Positions 13,978 to 26,800 of a stretch of 64,000 nt of DNA are shown piece by piece. The stretch is from Opisthorchis felineus (lineage: Eukaryota; Platyhelminthes; Trematoda; Opisthorchiida; Opisthorchiidae), in the NCBI GenBank assembly GCA_004794785.1, contig SJOL01006404.1, positions 96,779-160,778 on the forward strand, in the 5' to 3' direction. The notes under the pieces are model-generated. The model saw nothing but the letters and a program-made list of their open reading frames with translations. It searched no databases and was not told the origin of the DNA. Made by a program: the position numbers and the translations under genes. Within the stretch, counting starts at the first letter, position 1; every line of letters starts with the position of its first letter.

Positions 13978-14100
13978 ATGGACAAAGATGCTTTCTACGA
14001 GGCATATAAAAAAGAGAAGAACCGTCTGCCACCCGATATCACTCCTGCAGCGTTCCAACAGGTTGCAGCAAGTGGCGATCAGAAAGCGAAACATGGATCA
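13978..14100 (+). CDS. Gene A exon 1 (module exon)
   Basis: 41 codons starting MDKDAFYEAYKKEKNRLPPD and ending at TCA|GTGAGT, a strong 5' splice site (phase 0). The segment DAFYEAYKKEKNRLPPDITP aligns with ETFYKAFQLEQNHYPSEIVP of the 16939 exon: FY, A, an aromatic, an acidic residue plus N, P, I, P and F are kept. It is either the initiating exon or an internal exon entered at CTAG|ATG. The last dozen residues are Gly/Lys-rich linker. Confidence 0.6.
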
Positions 14101-17100
14101 GTGAGTATCTGACAGACAAAAGATATCATTCTGCAAATTACTTGTCTTTTTGCTGCTCCCTTCAACAGCTCCACATCTCATGTTTCAGTTTGTACGATAT
14201 TCGATATATCGCAGTATATATTCATAAAGGAGAATAGTCACATGGTTGCAGAAAACTTTTTGAAATCTGTACAATTTGGGTTCAAGTAGAACGGAAACTC
14301 GGGGACTGTGCCTACCTGATGAACACCATGAAGGGCAAAACCGTTCGTGTGCTGTCGAAGAGTTTTCAGCAACCTTGTGATTAGTTTTTATTATGAAAGT
14401 CACAAATTTTCTTCGCGCCGAATAGGTTAGAAGAATCAATTTTATCAAACCTTCTTCAAACAACCCTACAGATCGCAGGTTTATTATCCATTGTATAAAC
14501 ATTGGTAGGTACACGAAAATTGGGTATATATCAGGTCAATCGGGTTCACAAATGCTTCAAAGATGCCTCCAAACGCTCAAACATCCACGTTTGGTTTGCT
14601 TAAAATTATTCCGAAAACCTTTGAATAAATTCGTAATTTTCGGGCATCTAGATTTATTGAACAGAACAACGTTTGATCCACAGTTTCTTCTAAATATCCC
14701 GCTTCCAAAATGATAGTCTATTTTAAATTTAGTTCGATTAGCCAAAATTTATAAGTCACTACCATGGACAACTTCAGTGTAGCAGCTGGTTCTGCACCGT
14801 GTAATTCTGAGTTCATTGACGAGCCGCCTGCCAGATTGGACCAACTCTTAATATGGTATCCTATGTTTTCTGGGAGTATTCTTCCACTACTGAAGTTTAT
14901 AGGTCATGTAAGTCACCGCCAAATATAAAAAAACTGACGGTTGATGACGGCGGCGTTATAACAAAGTAGATTTTTGACAACTGATCCATGGTTCATTCTC
15001 TGATTATACCAGCCAACTTATTTACTAAGATTTCTTTTACAACAGTCTATAGATGGATGCCATCCTAAATCACTGAAATGGTGTGAATTCTCTTCGACTT
15101 TTATGTACTTTTAGAATCTTTCTATGTCAGTTTCGGGGAATTTCACCTGAAGTAGAATTTGTTGGTTGACAAAAAATTTAACCGTTCGTCCATTTCAGTG
15201 GACTCACTAAAACCTGATGAATTATCACATGCAGTTTCTATAGCTGCATCACCTTCAGTGACTTGCTGTTGAGCCGGGAGAAGTACTAATCACAAGCATT
15301 GTGGCAAAACAACAAAGAAGGGATACAACGTTTTGTGCCTGACCAACATCGCAACTACCATCAAAATCGATTAGGTGGTTTCGATTTGTTAACTCACTTA
15401 TGTGAATACTGTGTGTTTTCCTCTCCCTGTCTTCATTCTCCACCTAATCTCTTAACGGTTGAATTACTTTATAGCATCACGGATGCAAGTGTTTCAATGA
15501 TGACTCATTTCGTCGATGCTGCCTCATCACCCGATATTACCTGATCCACACAGACTAATAATTGTAGAAGTACTCATGCTCATTGTTGCAATTAGAGCAA
15601 CACGTTTTGTTGCACGTATATGTGGGGTTTAGTTCAGTGATTTTAAACAAACATGAGCTATGGTCAACTGATCAAACTGCTTCATTAGCGCTCACTATTA
15701 AACTGGCAATACTCTAGCAACATGTTCCCAAACCTACACTTTCATGCGCAAGTCTCGGTAGAAATAACCGGTTAACTGGTAAAGTGCAAAACGTCTATAG
15801 ACCATCATCTTTTAATTGAAGCCAATGTTCAAAGCCACAGCGAGTGTGATGTACAGTTGGTAGGCGAGATTAAAAAAACACCCAGGTATTGCTTCTATGG
15901 CGCAGTTAGTTCACGAAAACAAGCATTAAATCGTCATCTCCAGGGCAGATATGAACCTCTTCAAGTAATGTATTGGGGGTATCGGGATAATTACTGTATA
16001 GCAAATAGTGGAATCGTGGGTTTGTACGCATCTTCGCACATTCATAGGTATTGCGAACCGAGGAACTACTATAACAAACGTTATAGTGGGTCTTAGACCT
16101 TAGACAACAACAGGTTCCACTGCATGTTCTAAACATAAGAGTCTCCAATGGAATGACTAGATAGAGAAATATTTTGGTGAGAGTAAATATTTTTACCAAA
16201 CTCTATTTTACTGATGTATTTGCCTAATATGCCCACATTTTCAGCATAGCGTTCACTTTAATACACTTTGTAGTTGTCGAAGAAGGTAAGAATCAGATTT
16301 TGGACAGAATTTTGCAATGCCTCTTCGTCTTCACACTTTCAACGGGGTTCGGAAGCACCACAAGAAGTTCACGAGCTGCATGTTGTGTGTGGCCCATCCT
16401 CGACCTGCGCTTTGGGAGATAAACTTGTGTCAGCAGATGCGATATATTATTGGGCTTATTGTAGCAAAACGAACCTTTCGACACCAAAATTTAAGCAATA
16501 CATAATAGCGCAGCTGAAAAATCTTTGGGCAAATAGAAGAGTTGTTGAATTTTCCAGATAGCTGTTTCATTTTTACCTGCTCGCTTTCGTATGTTGTTCG
16601 AATCTTCGAATGATGAAGGAAAGCACTTCGCGATCGTGTTTACTATGTATTGTTTAAAAAAATGCATCCTAATATCTAAATCTTTGAGAAGTAGGAGCGT
16701 ACATAGAGGCATTTTGGTGCTGGTGGTGTTTCACTCAACTTAAAAATCGTGAAGCTCATAGAACTGGTTGAGTCAGTGATTCTGGTTAGATAGCAGGGTA
16801 TTATTTCCGGGTATGTACACAAACATGGAAAGTTTTATCTAGTCATGATGTTGTGAGCTCCTATCGATCAATGTAGTACAAAAGTAGTTACATAGCTGTA
16901 TATAAGACATTCTCGTTTATTTCATATCCGTCTCACAGAAAAAGAAAAGCGAACCCCCTGCTATAGATGACGAGACATTCTACAAGGCATTTCAACTGGA
17001 ACAAAATCACTATCCGTCAGAAATTGTTCCTGAAGTCTTTGAACAGATTATTAGGGAAGATGCGGCGAAAATGAAATATGTGTCGGTGAGTCACTGAACA

Positions 17101-20100
17101 TTGTTTGACCCTGATTCATTCAACGTTGAAATGTCAATAATTGCAAGGTTTCAATTAATAGCCAAGTTCAAGGCTCCAGTTCCAATGAAGTCAAACGCAC
17201 GAGGATTCCCACTTCCGAATGACGTCACTTTAAATCATCAAGGGCACTCATTTTGCGGAGCCGTGCAGGCAAAAAATTTTGTTCCTTGTGAGGATATTGG
17301 CTCGTGGGTAGCCTAATTTGCAATACGTTACAAGAAGCCGTTTTGTATACTACAATCCATAGACCTATAAATGATCACAGTTAACACAGGTTCGGTTGTT
17401 CTCCAAAGCATTCAGACGGATTGGGCGAAATTTGGGGTGTTTCGCTGGTGGTCCCACATACGAAACAGCTGAAAAAAGCGTATTACCTAGGGATGTGTTC
17501 AGGAAAACCTAAGGGGCAAAATGTTTGGAATGTTACGGCGAAAAGCTGCAGCGCAGCATTTTTGGATATCATACATCCACAGCATCGGTGTACGTTAAAC
17601 GTTGAGGGCTAACAACGCCGAAAAAGTAAAACTGAAACGTAAAAGATCCTAGAGCTCCAATATTTCTGTATATCCCTGTGGAATTTACAGTGTAAATTTT
17701 TTGATGTAAATAAACATACTGTATACGTTTAACGGAATATTATTTGGGTGATTTGGATCTAAGGTTGACTAATTCCGCTGCTCCTTGACTATTAGGTCAT
17801 TTTTGTTAAAGAAGTGAAGTGATGTGTATCCGTCTTGAAGACTGAAACTCCACCAACTCACAGAAAACCTAAAAAGTAGTCTCAACCTGGAGTCCACGTG
17901 AAAACATAGAACTGTTTGCTGCTTGATTTTTCATTCTCATTATCAAGTATGAACTTTTGAGGACTTAGCGACTTTTGAAAAACAATAGGTAGGCTCGCTG
18001 TGGAGCACAGGTTAGCTTTCGACACAAATGGTTCAAACCCGTTTGGTTGGGCTTTGAGACTGAAGAACTGCTCACTTGGATATACGTGTACCAACAGACA
18101 TGATTAGTGTTCTAAAACAAGGAATACTCGGTTTTCTCTTAGCTTGATACGCTCCATGGTGAACCATCTCCTCTGTCAAGTCTCACAAGCGCGCAAAAGT
18201 GAGGTGCACACAATCTCTGCTATCAGCAACTGACACCGGCTGAGACGGAACGTAGCAAATAATACGTCGTTATTTCCAAGCTCATCTCTGTACCAAGTAT
18301 ATAATGGACATCTAAGGTAAAACAAACAATTGGGTGTGACATTTCCCCACCCACTGCATACAACTGGCATATATCCACAGCGATATATGAGACCACTTAG
18401 GAGCTGAATTGATTTTACACTTCGGGCTTCTGTGAGTCACACATACGGCATATATTCTCACACAGTGTGCTGTGGGGTCGTAAATTTTGTGCAACACTGC
18501 CGTTCGGGATAAACAATGACTATTATTAAAAGGCGTTTGATGTATCTCGTGCAGATTATCCTAGTGAAATCTGCCCGAATTATTTAAAAAAAAACACTGC
18601 GAAAAGATCGGGAGAACAGTTATTATATAAGCATAGGTCCATAAGCATTTGCTTGTGTTTACTAATTGCAGATTCACTAAGTATTTCATATTACTACCAC
18701 ATTTTATGAATTGGCAAAATTTTTACACACTTAAGAACATTTATCACTGGTTTTCTGCTTTCCCACTGCAGAAATTCACTAACCTGTTTGAAAAAACCCT
18801 GAACGAGTCCACCTCTAGCAAAGAACCAACAATAATATTGTGAGTTTATTTACTTAAATCATCGATTTTGTATCTGGCTTCGTTTAGTTACACGTTGATT
18901 TGTAATCTGTTTCGTTAAATCAGCTCTATCTAATTTTCGGTGCAAATTTCAGTTTGACAATTTGATAAGTTGTTTCTGTCTCTGTGTTTGCCAGGTCTTC
19001 TTTTCTATTTTCATCCTATATTCATCCTATTTTTCATCCCATTTTCATCCAGCGTACACCTTGCCGTAATTCCTATTAAACTACCCTACATGGTAACTGC
19101 AACTGCTGTCAATATTTTTTGGGATGCAGGGAATAAATCGCATAGTTCCTTACTGTTTTCTGCCGGGCTAACTTTATGGTGAAGTTTGCAAGTTGTGTGC
19201 ACAAGTCGTGAGAATACCAGAAGGTAGAAGATTTAAAAATTACACCCAGCGAAACTCACCTAATAAATTATTTGATAGAGGCATTGTGTAGTACTTTCAA
19301 GCCTCTATTAGTACATACGATTTGCTCTACTCTCAGTACAAACTAAAACCAAAGGGCTCTTCAGTGTTGTTAATTAGGTAGGCCTGGAAGAGCAGCACAC
19401 GAGTCTTTGAATAACATTTCCGGTTGTTTCCCTCCGGATCACGTGCTCACCGATATGTTCGTGCAGCCCGTGAAATTGAGTCGTCTGGATGGCTTTCTAT
19501 ACCGGTCGTTTGGTAAAACAGGCACAGGGACTTCTGCTGAGTGGCTAACTTGAATGAGCCGTCTGATTAATCCACACATAGACCAAAGGCTTTAGATGGC
19601 TTTTATTGCCTTGGATAATCAAATGAGTCCAGCCCTTCGTTTTTTTACTTTCAGATGGAAAACGCACACTTACGTTTCCTTTCTTGAATCCTAACTGGTT
19701 TTTCAGGATATTTTACTTATTATCTACAGGTTTTCTGAAGCTTGTTACTGTCATTTCAAAGGCTCTAAGCACCTACTCATTTATATTCTGACGCAAAATA
19801 GAACAAGGATCGTTATCAAGATAGCCAATTGCTCGCTAAATGCTTCAACAGCGTTTACTAATTAAGTGGCTGTTTGTAACTAATATTACCTACAAAAGCG
19901 AGAGATTGATGTACACTCAGGATTCACTTCACTGGTTCTGCTGCTTTGTCATTTATGACAGCAACGAAACACTGTGGTACACAAGTCGGCTCATCTTGGT
20001 CCTAAATGATTTTCCCGAGACATCAGCACTCCGCGTAAAACGATAAATCTTGCAGTTTCAATGAGACTGACTCGAGAATCACGTGGGCTTAAGCAAGTGA

Positions 20101-23100
20101 TATGAGCATTAGGCGGTGCTTGTTTGCAGCTGAACCGAATCCAACCAGATCCACACAAAGGTAGCACAACTCACGCAGCGGTCATATGAGGATCAATGTG
20201 AAACCGGCCCTGCTATGACTGCACGAGATCGTATTTTAAGTAGCCCAGTTGATGGACAATCCTTTCTGCATCAGAGCTCATTATTTTGTTGCACAGGAGA
20301 CCAGTGGTATTGGAATACTCTATCAAACGTAACATCGTATCATGGCCACAAACCCCAAATAGTTTTTATTTGTAAGGATTTTTTGGAATCTCATGTAAAC
20401 TATCGTTGGTTCGCGCTAAATGATAAAACGGTAAACTTGTCTCAGTACCTGTGGACGGTGGCTCATCAACAAACTGACTAATGTTACGACATTTTGCTTT
20501 TGGGACTCAGGTTCGCTTTAGAGCCATGGGCTGGTATATCACTAATTGAACAGAGTTCAAAAATTAGTCAGGCCATTTCAAAACCTTATATGTGTGATAT
20601 GATGAGAAATATAAAAGGAGATTTAAAGCAGCCATAACATTATACAACAAACTGAGCTAGTGCATGCATATATTCCATATTGGATGGTCAGGAACAAATG
20701 AGCAGTGACTGGAAAACAGACTTTCATATAGTGTCTCCACAATTGGGAAGGGCATTCATGTGAGATGGGTCTGATTAATCAGTAAATTGGTGGTTACAAA
20801 ACTCATGCTAAATCCAGGGTAGTTTGTGTGTTCCATCGAGTCTCCTTTGGATCACAAGGAGGGCTTTAATCGACTGGTTCTTGCTGACCTGAAGAACTTC
20901 AGGACATGTGACTTCCGTTGAATGATTGGAACAGTGAATGGTGAGATCAAATTTAACCGGTGATCTGTGGCCAAAGGATTTCTGCAGGTAGGTGACTGTA
21001 GCCAAGTGAATCCCTGATTTGTTATCTTATGATATCCGTCTCCGTGTGCTTAACCGTTGTTCAAGTTCAGTAATCAAAACGCAAGCTGCCGGAGAAAAAG
21101 AATGAAATCAATTCTATAAGCAGCTCGCTGTGCTACTGTAAACTGATTAACTAGTCCTTAACCGGTCAGTAATCACAGCCTATAAAATGGGAACCACAAC
21201 CTGGATAACAGGTTTCTCCAACTAAACGACTAAAACGTTTTAATGGCCTGGACTGACCATTACTGCAGCTACTGTTGAAATTGATGGTCAGGTAAGAAAA
21301 ACCATCTGGATATTCACGAAGAAGGTGGTCTGTCTGAGTTGTCGCTGAGTACTATTTTAATTAGGCTACTACTAAGGTCAACTCACTTTCTTTAATTTGC
21401 TGGCATTTCATTAAACATGGAACCACAAGGCTAGATTATTCGACTTATGTGGCAGGTGTTCTCATAATTACGTTTTTCTACATACAAACACTGAAAAAGA
21501 AAAAAACACCGAAAAGAACGCACACGGCGGTGTAAAATGCAAATGAGGCATGGGATTTGTGTCCGAAGTGAGCCAACGTGTCATTGAGATGTCCAAAACA
21601 CTACTGATGGAACCTCTGGATTGGACATAAGACTACTCAAAGTTCAATAATGGCTCTTGGGCGACGTTCATCAAACAACAATGTTTACGAACAGCCAGAT
21701 GAAGGAACTCTTAAACAGGACGTGCTGCTGGACATTAATTGGGGAGGAATGTCAGCCTGCAAATTGATGAGAGTGGAGGATGGGAACTAAGTTGGACAAG
21801 CCAACAAACTTGCAACTACTGTCCTTGAGAAGATTTTAAACAGAAGATATGGCAAACCTCATTCCGGAAGAGGCAACAAGTATCATTATGTGCAGTAGCA
21901 ATACGTACACATTGCTCAGAATATCGTTGACAACTATGGGTATCAGAATGTTCTCAGAACAAAAACATTTGAAATAGAATAAGATCTATGGCACAGCTCA
22001 TTGAAATGGAAAGTGCTCAAGATGAGGTCTTGTTAGATTTTCAGAGAAAATGATGTACCTAATGGCTGTGAAATCACGTGAGATGCTTGTCACATAAAAG
22101 TATATGCTTTTGTGGGACTCCGTTTACTCTCCAGTCAGTTCAGATGGACACATTCTACCGTAGAAATTATGGCCGCTAGCGTATTTAAGCCCAGCACATT
22201 CCTGGTACACTGCATACCTAACTAGTGAGCTCGGAAAATTTATTCGAAATATTAGACTACTGTATGCCTGTGGTCAAACTCGCAGAATGCGGCTTCTGGG
22301 ACCAAAGACAATGAGAATTTAGCGCTCAGCCATACTATATTACTCGACGGACGGATTATCGAATTGCGTACAATTTTTAACCTAACAAGATGCTCATGTT
22401 AACGATGTTCATAAAATTTAAATAATGAATTTCACTGTCTCTCTTGACTAAAAATGCATTCTCTGTCAGTAGACACTGGCCCTAACAACGTTGTGTATAT
22501 CTAAGACCTGGAACCTATTATAAGTCTGTTCGTCGCTTTTTATCATAAAGCAGCTATGGAACCAGGTAGTTCACGTATGCAGCTGCCTCATTTTTGATAA
22601 ATCAAATAACGTTGGTTGCACTTTGCCTTGTATCTAAATTCTTCCCTTCATCCATTATTCCATTGTCTGCGTCAGATCCTCAAGCAGAAGTCAGTAGCCA
22701 ATTAAGCGGTGTTTTCTACGCAGCCGTTTGCTCATCAACTTTCTTTATCTTGTTAGTCCTAGGGTGGGAGTTCCTTCGACTACACAACAGCAACCACAAG
22801 CAGATGAGCCTTCTGTCGCAGGTAGTGCGCCCAAAGTTTCACTTTCAGATCAAAGAGCGGCAGAGTGTTCCTCCCCACGAGTTCGTATACTTAGCAGCCA
22901 AATGGACGAGTACTGGACCGGAAAAATTACAGAGTACCTCAATCGATACTATAATGCCCAAGGATGCTTCGCTTCTGTCTTTCCCATCCTACTCAAGTTG
23001 GAAAGAAGGCTAGGCCCAGGGTGGCGGTTAGATCAAATTGAAGATCCAATGTTTGTTTCCGCGTATGCGCTGCCAAACTCTACAATCAATTTCAACTTTC

Positions 23101-23153
23101 CGCCAAGCCCCAGGAATTACACGATCTGGAGACAACGCCAGCCGGATTTTTAA
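13978..23153 (+). CDS. Gene A: paralogue of gene B, flatworm-type protein of unknown function (gene span)
   Basis: The proposed coding exons are 13978-14100, 16939-17085, 18772-18839 and 22763-23153. Lengths 123, 147, 68 and 391 bases keep one frame through introns of phase 0, 0 and 2 and give about 242 residues. The ATG at 13978 is directly preceded by an in-frame TAG. It is therefore either the true start after a short leader, or the first base after an intron (CTAG precedes it). No signal peptide or membrane segment is seen. Two exons carry related FY.A[YF] ... P..I..P..F modules, and the last carries the C-terminal domain shared with gene B. Introns total over 8 kb and hold at least one copy of a dispersed repeat. 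Further small exons may be missing. Family unknown to me. Confidence 0.55.
14297..14382 (+). repeat. Dispersed repeat, copy 1
   Basis: Matches 51713-51792 and part of 36579-36650 around the block TACCTG[AG]TGA, CCA[AT]GAAGGGCAAAA and TCGAAGA. The three copies are diverged but collinear and on the same strand. The family is not identified. Confidence 0.65.
16274..16285 (+). CDS. Candidate 12-base microexon of gene A
   Basis: A TTTGTAG acceptor at 16273 is followed after 12 bases (TTGTCGAAGAAG, Leu-Ser-Lys-Lys in phase 0) by a consensus donor GTAAGA at 16286. It would fit in frame between the phase-0 exons at 13978 and 16939, extending the Lys-rich start of the latter. Symmetric tiny exons are known from flatworm micro-exon genes. 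Evidence here is only two splice sites and a compatible length. The alternative acceptor TTTTCAG at 16244 would give a 41-base exon that breaks the frame. Confidence 0.22.
16939..17085 (+). CDS. Gene A exon 2 (module exon)
   Basis: 49 codons between TCTCACAG| and TCG|GTGAGT, phase 0 on both sides. It starts KKKSEPPAIDDETFYKAFQL and contains EQNHYPSEIVPEVFEQIIRE, the clearest copy of the recurring module in the window. It ends with a Lys/Met-containing stretch. The exon is amphipathic and rich in Glu and Lys, which suits a helical protein-binding segment; this is inference. Confidence 0.68.
17086..18771 (+). other. Gene A intron 2
   Basis: About 1.7 kb. Open frames of 60-71 codons at 17101-17316 and 17421-17612 have no flanking splice sites that fit the gene A phase, and no recognised domain. 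Confidence 0.45.
18772..18839 (+). CDS. Gene A exon 3 (small, phase 0 to 2)
   Basis: 68 bases follow a textbook acceptor (TTTTCTGCTTTCCCACTGCAG) and precede ATT|GTGAGT. The exon encodes KFTNLFEKTLNESTSSKEPT then Ile-Ile and two bases of the next codon. Its phase-2 end matches the single leading base of the 22763 exon. TN..FE.TL resembles the TNTVFEDTLRQENLSREF segment of gene B exon 1, a weak but suggestive link. Confidence 0.55.
18840..22762 (+). other. Gene A intron 3, with a short tandem repeat
   Basis: About 3.9 kb. It holds a short imperfect tandem repeat of TTTTCATCC-type units at 19001-19050. An 88-codon plus frame at 20215-20481 has no recognised domain. No further exon with matching phase was found. 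Confidence 0.45.
19001..19050. repeat. Short tandem repeat, TTTTCATCC-type units
   Basis: About four imperfect copies of a 9-12 base unit (TTTTCATCCTA, ATTCATCCTA, TTTTTCATCCCA, TTTTCATCC) lie inside gene A intron 3. Confidence 0.7.
22763..23153 (+). CDS. Gene A terminal exon: linker and conserved C-terminal domain
   Basis: The exon follows the pyrimidine-rich acceptor TATCTTGTTAGTCCTAG at 22762; one base completes the preceding codon. A second acceptor at 22790 (CACAACAG) would shorten it but starts in phase 0, which does not match exon 3. About 47 linker residues rich in Gln, Ser and Pro lead to the domain beginning MDEYWTGKITEYLNRYYN. Its core is VFPILLKLERRLGPGWRLDQ and it ends NYTIWRQRQPDF before TAA. 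This domain aligns without gaps along its core with the end of gene B (about half identical by eye). No AATAAA was found nearby; AATACA at about 23182 is a possible variant poly(A) signal. Confidence 0.75.
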
Positions 23154-23360
23154 CCAGTTGAACATTGGAACCTGTGTCTCCTAATACAAAACAGCCAGTC
23201 TGACCAGAAGCACAATGATTTACCGCCCGACAATGTACTGTATTAGATTTGCCTTTGAAAATTTCATTCGTGCTTAATAACATAGTAGCCAAAGAAGCAA
23301 TACACCTGTGTGAATTCAAAAACTCTCTCCAAATTATGATTTTGGGCAGACATGGAGGAA

Positions 23361-23820
23361 CTAAACTGGGGCCGCACTGGCCCCCCTATATTCGATATGG
23401 AATAATCCCAGAAATTCCAAAAAGGTATCCCCACTTATCAGACCACCATACACTATAGCGATGAATCCAGGTTGCCTGTGCGGCAGTAAAACATATAAGA
23501 CATATATGTGGCTGACTTTTTCAAAGCAATCATTTCCACCATTAGGTTCAGTCATCTCCATGACAGTCACATAGTACGGTTTACCAAGTAGGAGACCTGG
23601 TGGCAGGGTTAAGTCATATTTCGACCCAATCAAGTTTCTATTGATGAATTCTCTAGTACTTTTCGTCATACACGAGAGACACTCAAGTGTTCTCGTAAAA
23701 CAGGGCATTTTACCAACTGGGTAAACCAAGTGATGCCCAAAACTGAGTATAAACTTTGGTTTTATGGAGCTTTGCTTCCAGCTGACCATATGTGCACCAG
23801 CGCCAACTTGTGCAGCTTAC
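23361..23820 (-). CDS. Long minus-strand open frame, possible exon or repeat-derived
   Basis: On the minus strand a frame of about 150 codons is open without a stop, from just after an in-frame TAA at about 23820 to the stop at 23361. The ATG at 23787-23789 begins MVSWKQSSIKPKFILSFGHH; later comes KYDLTLPPGLLLGKPYYVTV. That length is unusual for this AT-rich sequence. I see no known domain, signal peptide or convincing acceptor, and no AATAAA shortly after the stop. It lies just past the end of gene A on the other strand. It may be an exon, an intact stretch of an unrecognised mobile element, or chance. Confidence 0.33.
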
Positions 23821-26800
23821 CACCCATTTGTTTCCCAAAACTTGTCATCCACGCCGTTTTAAACATACAAAAATGAGTTTTCATCACTAGTTTCAACACA
23901 TATCATGTTTGGGCATTCGGTTGCAACATTCTGTCTTCAGGCTGTCAAATGTCCCTGGGCTGTAAGGGCATTGTTGTGGACTATAATGAGATCAGAGTAC
24001 GACAAAGTTGATCACTACCGAAGCGAGCTAGCGCAGTCCTCGGAGAGGCAGGTTTTCAGTGCAGGTTTCCAGCCGGTGGCTGAGTTGGGGGCCAATGTGG
24101 CCAGCTGATTGCAACTTTCTACTTTATGACTTCTGATAAACAAATAATGTTCCTATGTATAGGGAAAGAGCCTTGATTTCGACGTATGGAATAGCCCTGT
24201 CATCTCGAATTCTAAAAAAACAGCTGTTTCCTTATTTGCTCACCTTCAGCACCCAATCAGCACGTTACAGCCGTTGAGACTATGAACACCTCAAGATGAA
24301 AAAAGTTGAATTTGTGAAATTAAACATTCATCCATTTTTATGGGCTGGTAGCTAAAAACCTAAACATACTATACAGCAGAAGTTCACTATACTGACAAAC
24401 ATAAAGAACAGTATTGCAAAAATTTAATGCAGCAAACGCATGGTAGTTTGCAAACCGGATAGACCACCGAGTTGTTTGTCAACAGTAGCCTGTTCCCTTA
24501 GCGGACTGAGTGGAAACCAATATCCTCTCTGATACTGATTCTCCTCATTCAGCTTTGATATTATCGGAGAGCTGATTGAGAGGTACAACAGAAGCAGAGC
24601 TTGATTCGTGCCTACTCCAGTGCGCTTGCAAGCGGTCGTGCTTGTGCAACGGTCTCCGTTAGGCGGGATAACCTTAGTGATAGAATGCAGAGTGATGTGC
24701 GTCGAGCTCTTCAACCTGTCTGGTCTTATGCGCCAGCTAAATTATACTGAACTGGTGAATGTGGCTTACGGCCTACCACCTAAATGTTAAGCGCACTGCA
24801 CAAAATGATGCAGGGTGTCACCGTGAGATGGATACATTGACCATTCTTGACCGTGTCGGAAAAAATTCAGGTTATCCGGTTTAATCATATGTTTGCAAAA
24901 TGTCTGTCTGTAGCTAGCTTCAGACTGCAAATGGAAATAGTTGCTAATAAAATAACAGCCATCCTAGTATTATAAAATAACGTATGAATGAGAAAAGTGA
25001 ATCATACATTCAAGAATGGTAAACAGAGCGACGGAGGATTTTCTGCATCTTGTTTAGCGCTTGAGCAAAAACGAGTGAGCAACAAGTGCGCTTATTAAAT
25101 TCCTTTATATTCTCTAATTAAAAAAACTGGTCCAACGAGTTTTCAGTGAAGGAATCTGCGTTTGTTCTGCTTCACCTCTTGCCTTATTGAACTGTTTTTT
25201 TGGGGGAAGCTGCAGAAACTGTGATCTCGAGTGAGGAAAATCCGAACCAAAACAAAGCCCTGTTTCCTCGAGTCCCAAAAGATTCTTATATGTTACTGTC
25301 CCATTTTATTTAACTTTGTTCTGCCATACATCCTATCTTAGAGGCGTCAACAACTGCAATAAGGTTGGAATATCGATGAAAAGTCGACAGATAACTCAAT
25401 GACTAATCTGTGGATGTGTCCTCTTATTCTTCCATTTGAAAGACGTCAGAATTTAATTCATAACTTGATTAAAAGTGACTCCTGTCGAATCTCATAGTCT
25501 GCGCAAAACGCGTATACATATGAAATAGATCTAAGTAAGGCCAGGCTCGCTTAAGCCTAATTTCAATTTTGGGAGGGCTGATTTTTTCGGCAAAAAGTAG
25601 AAGCATATGGACACAATTTAGCGGTGGCTAATATTCTCAGTCCTAGGGCATTTAAAGCTTAAGTCATTCATAATACGAATTTATATGAAAAGCCTTCGTT
25701 TCACCTATCCGGTGACCTGCTCCCAGAAACTAAACCAAAATAGAACCATTCACGATCGGTTGTCCTAACTTGTGAAGAGGCCACCGAATGTGTTCATATG
25801 TTCACCTGGCTAGCTGTTTCGTTTATCATCGCACCCATTTCCCCAGGATGTGCTGTGAAAATGAACTATTAAACCTTATGATTTGACAGCGCTAAACGTC
25901 TCATTGGCGATTTATTTTAAGTCTCCACACAAGAATTTCGCGTAATTTTCCTAATTGCTTCCTTCGTTTGAAGGATACGTCGTGCAACTCGGATTTCAGG
26001 GTCCTGAGCTCATACCATTCTCGAGGGGACGATCTCCTCTAAAGAGTTTCATGCAAATACCTCCAAGGGAAGTGCGCATACCTATCGGTTTATGTAAGCC
26101 CGTGAACACCATTCGCTTTGTTTGGCTTTGCTGTTTTCGAGCTGTCAGTTGATCCAGGTTGGATTTTCCATTCCATCCTGAAGAACGTGAGGCGCTTGTT
26201 TGATGTCACTTAAGAAAATCCAAAAGCCCTCTGGAATCAGGAAAAAATTTACATGTGCCAACTGTAGCATCCGCTACTCTTCAACGTTCAGTCAGCAAGC
26301 GCCAGACCGAGAAGTGTGCTATGGTCACCGCATTCACTTCCCCCGTGACAGACGTCACTAAAAGAAGATTAATTTCTAGTGTACCATTTAATACGACTCA
26401 TTTGAGCTCGTCAGGAGACAGACTGGTAAATGTCTGATGACTCCCCCTGGAAAGGAAATTCTTTTGCACTCACTGATAGTGAATTAACAGAGAATTTACA
26501 TTTGACTCAATTGATAACGTCTCTAACTAGTCCGACAGATAACATGAGACCAGTTTTTTACCAGTTGCCAAACTGATAGTTGTATTTTTTCTGCCTATTT
26601 ACTACGCACCATTAAACCTATAAATTTGGAACTTGACGAGACATTCCCGAGACAAATGAAAACTGCTGAATCGATGCCAATGTGCAGTCTGTGACGCAGA
26701 GCTCAGGGCATTGGTTGCTATTTTGGAAGATACGAAACTAAGAACCTATATTAAAATCACTGTCAACAACTTCAGTTTTCTATTAGGATGTCAGATTTCA

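Larger units (their letters stand above)
14101..16938 (+). other. Gene A intron 1
   Basis: About 2.8 kb without a firm exon. It contains one copy of a dispersed repeat (14297-14382), a possible 12-base microexon at 16274-16285, and an antisense frame of 109 codons (14185-14514, minus) that crosses the repeat. Confidence 0.5.

Noticed and set aside
18001..18060. tRNA B-box-like sequence (GGTTCAAACCC)
   Set aside because: No matching A-box, anticodon arm or acceptor stem could be folded around it.
22594..23013. 139-codon frame overlapping the gene A terminal exon
   Set aside because: It is a shadow of the true frame: only the other frame matches the paralogous domain of gene B.
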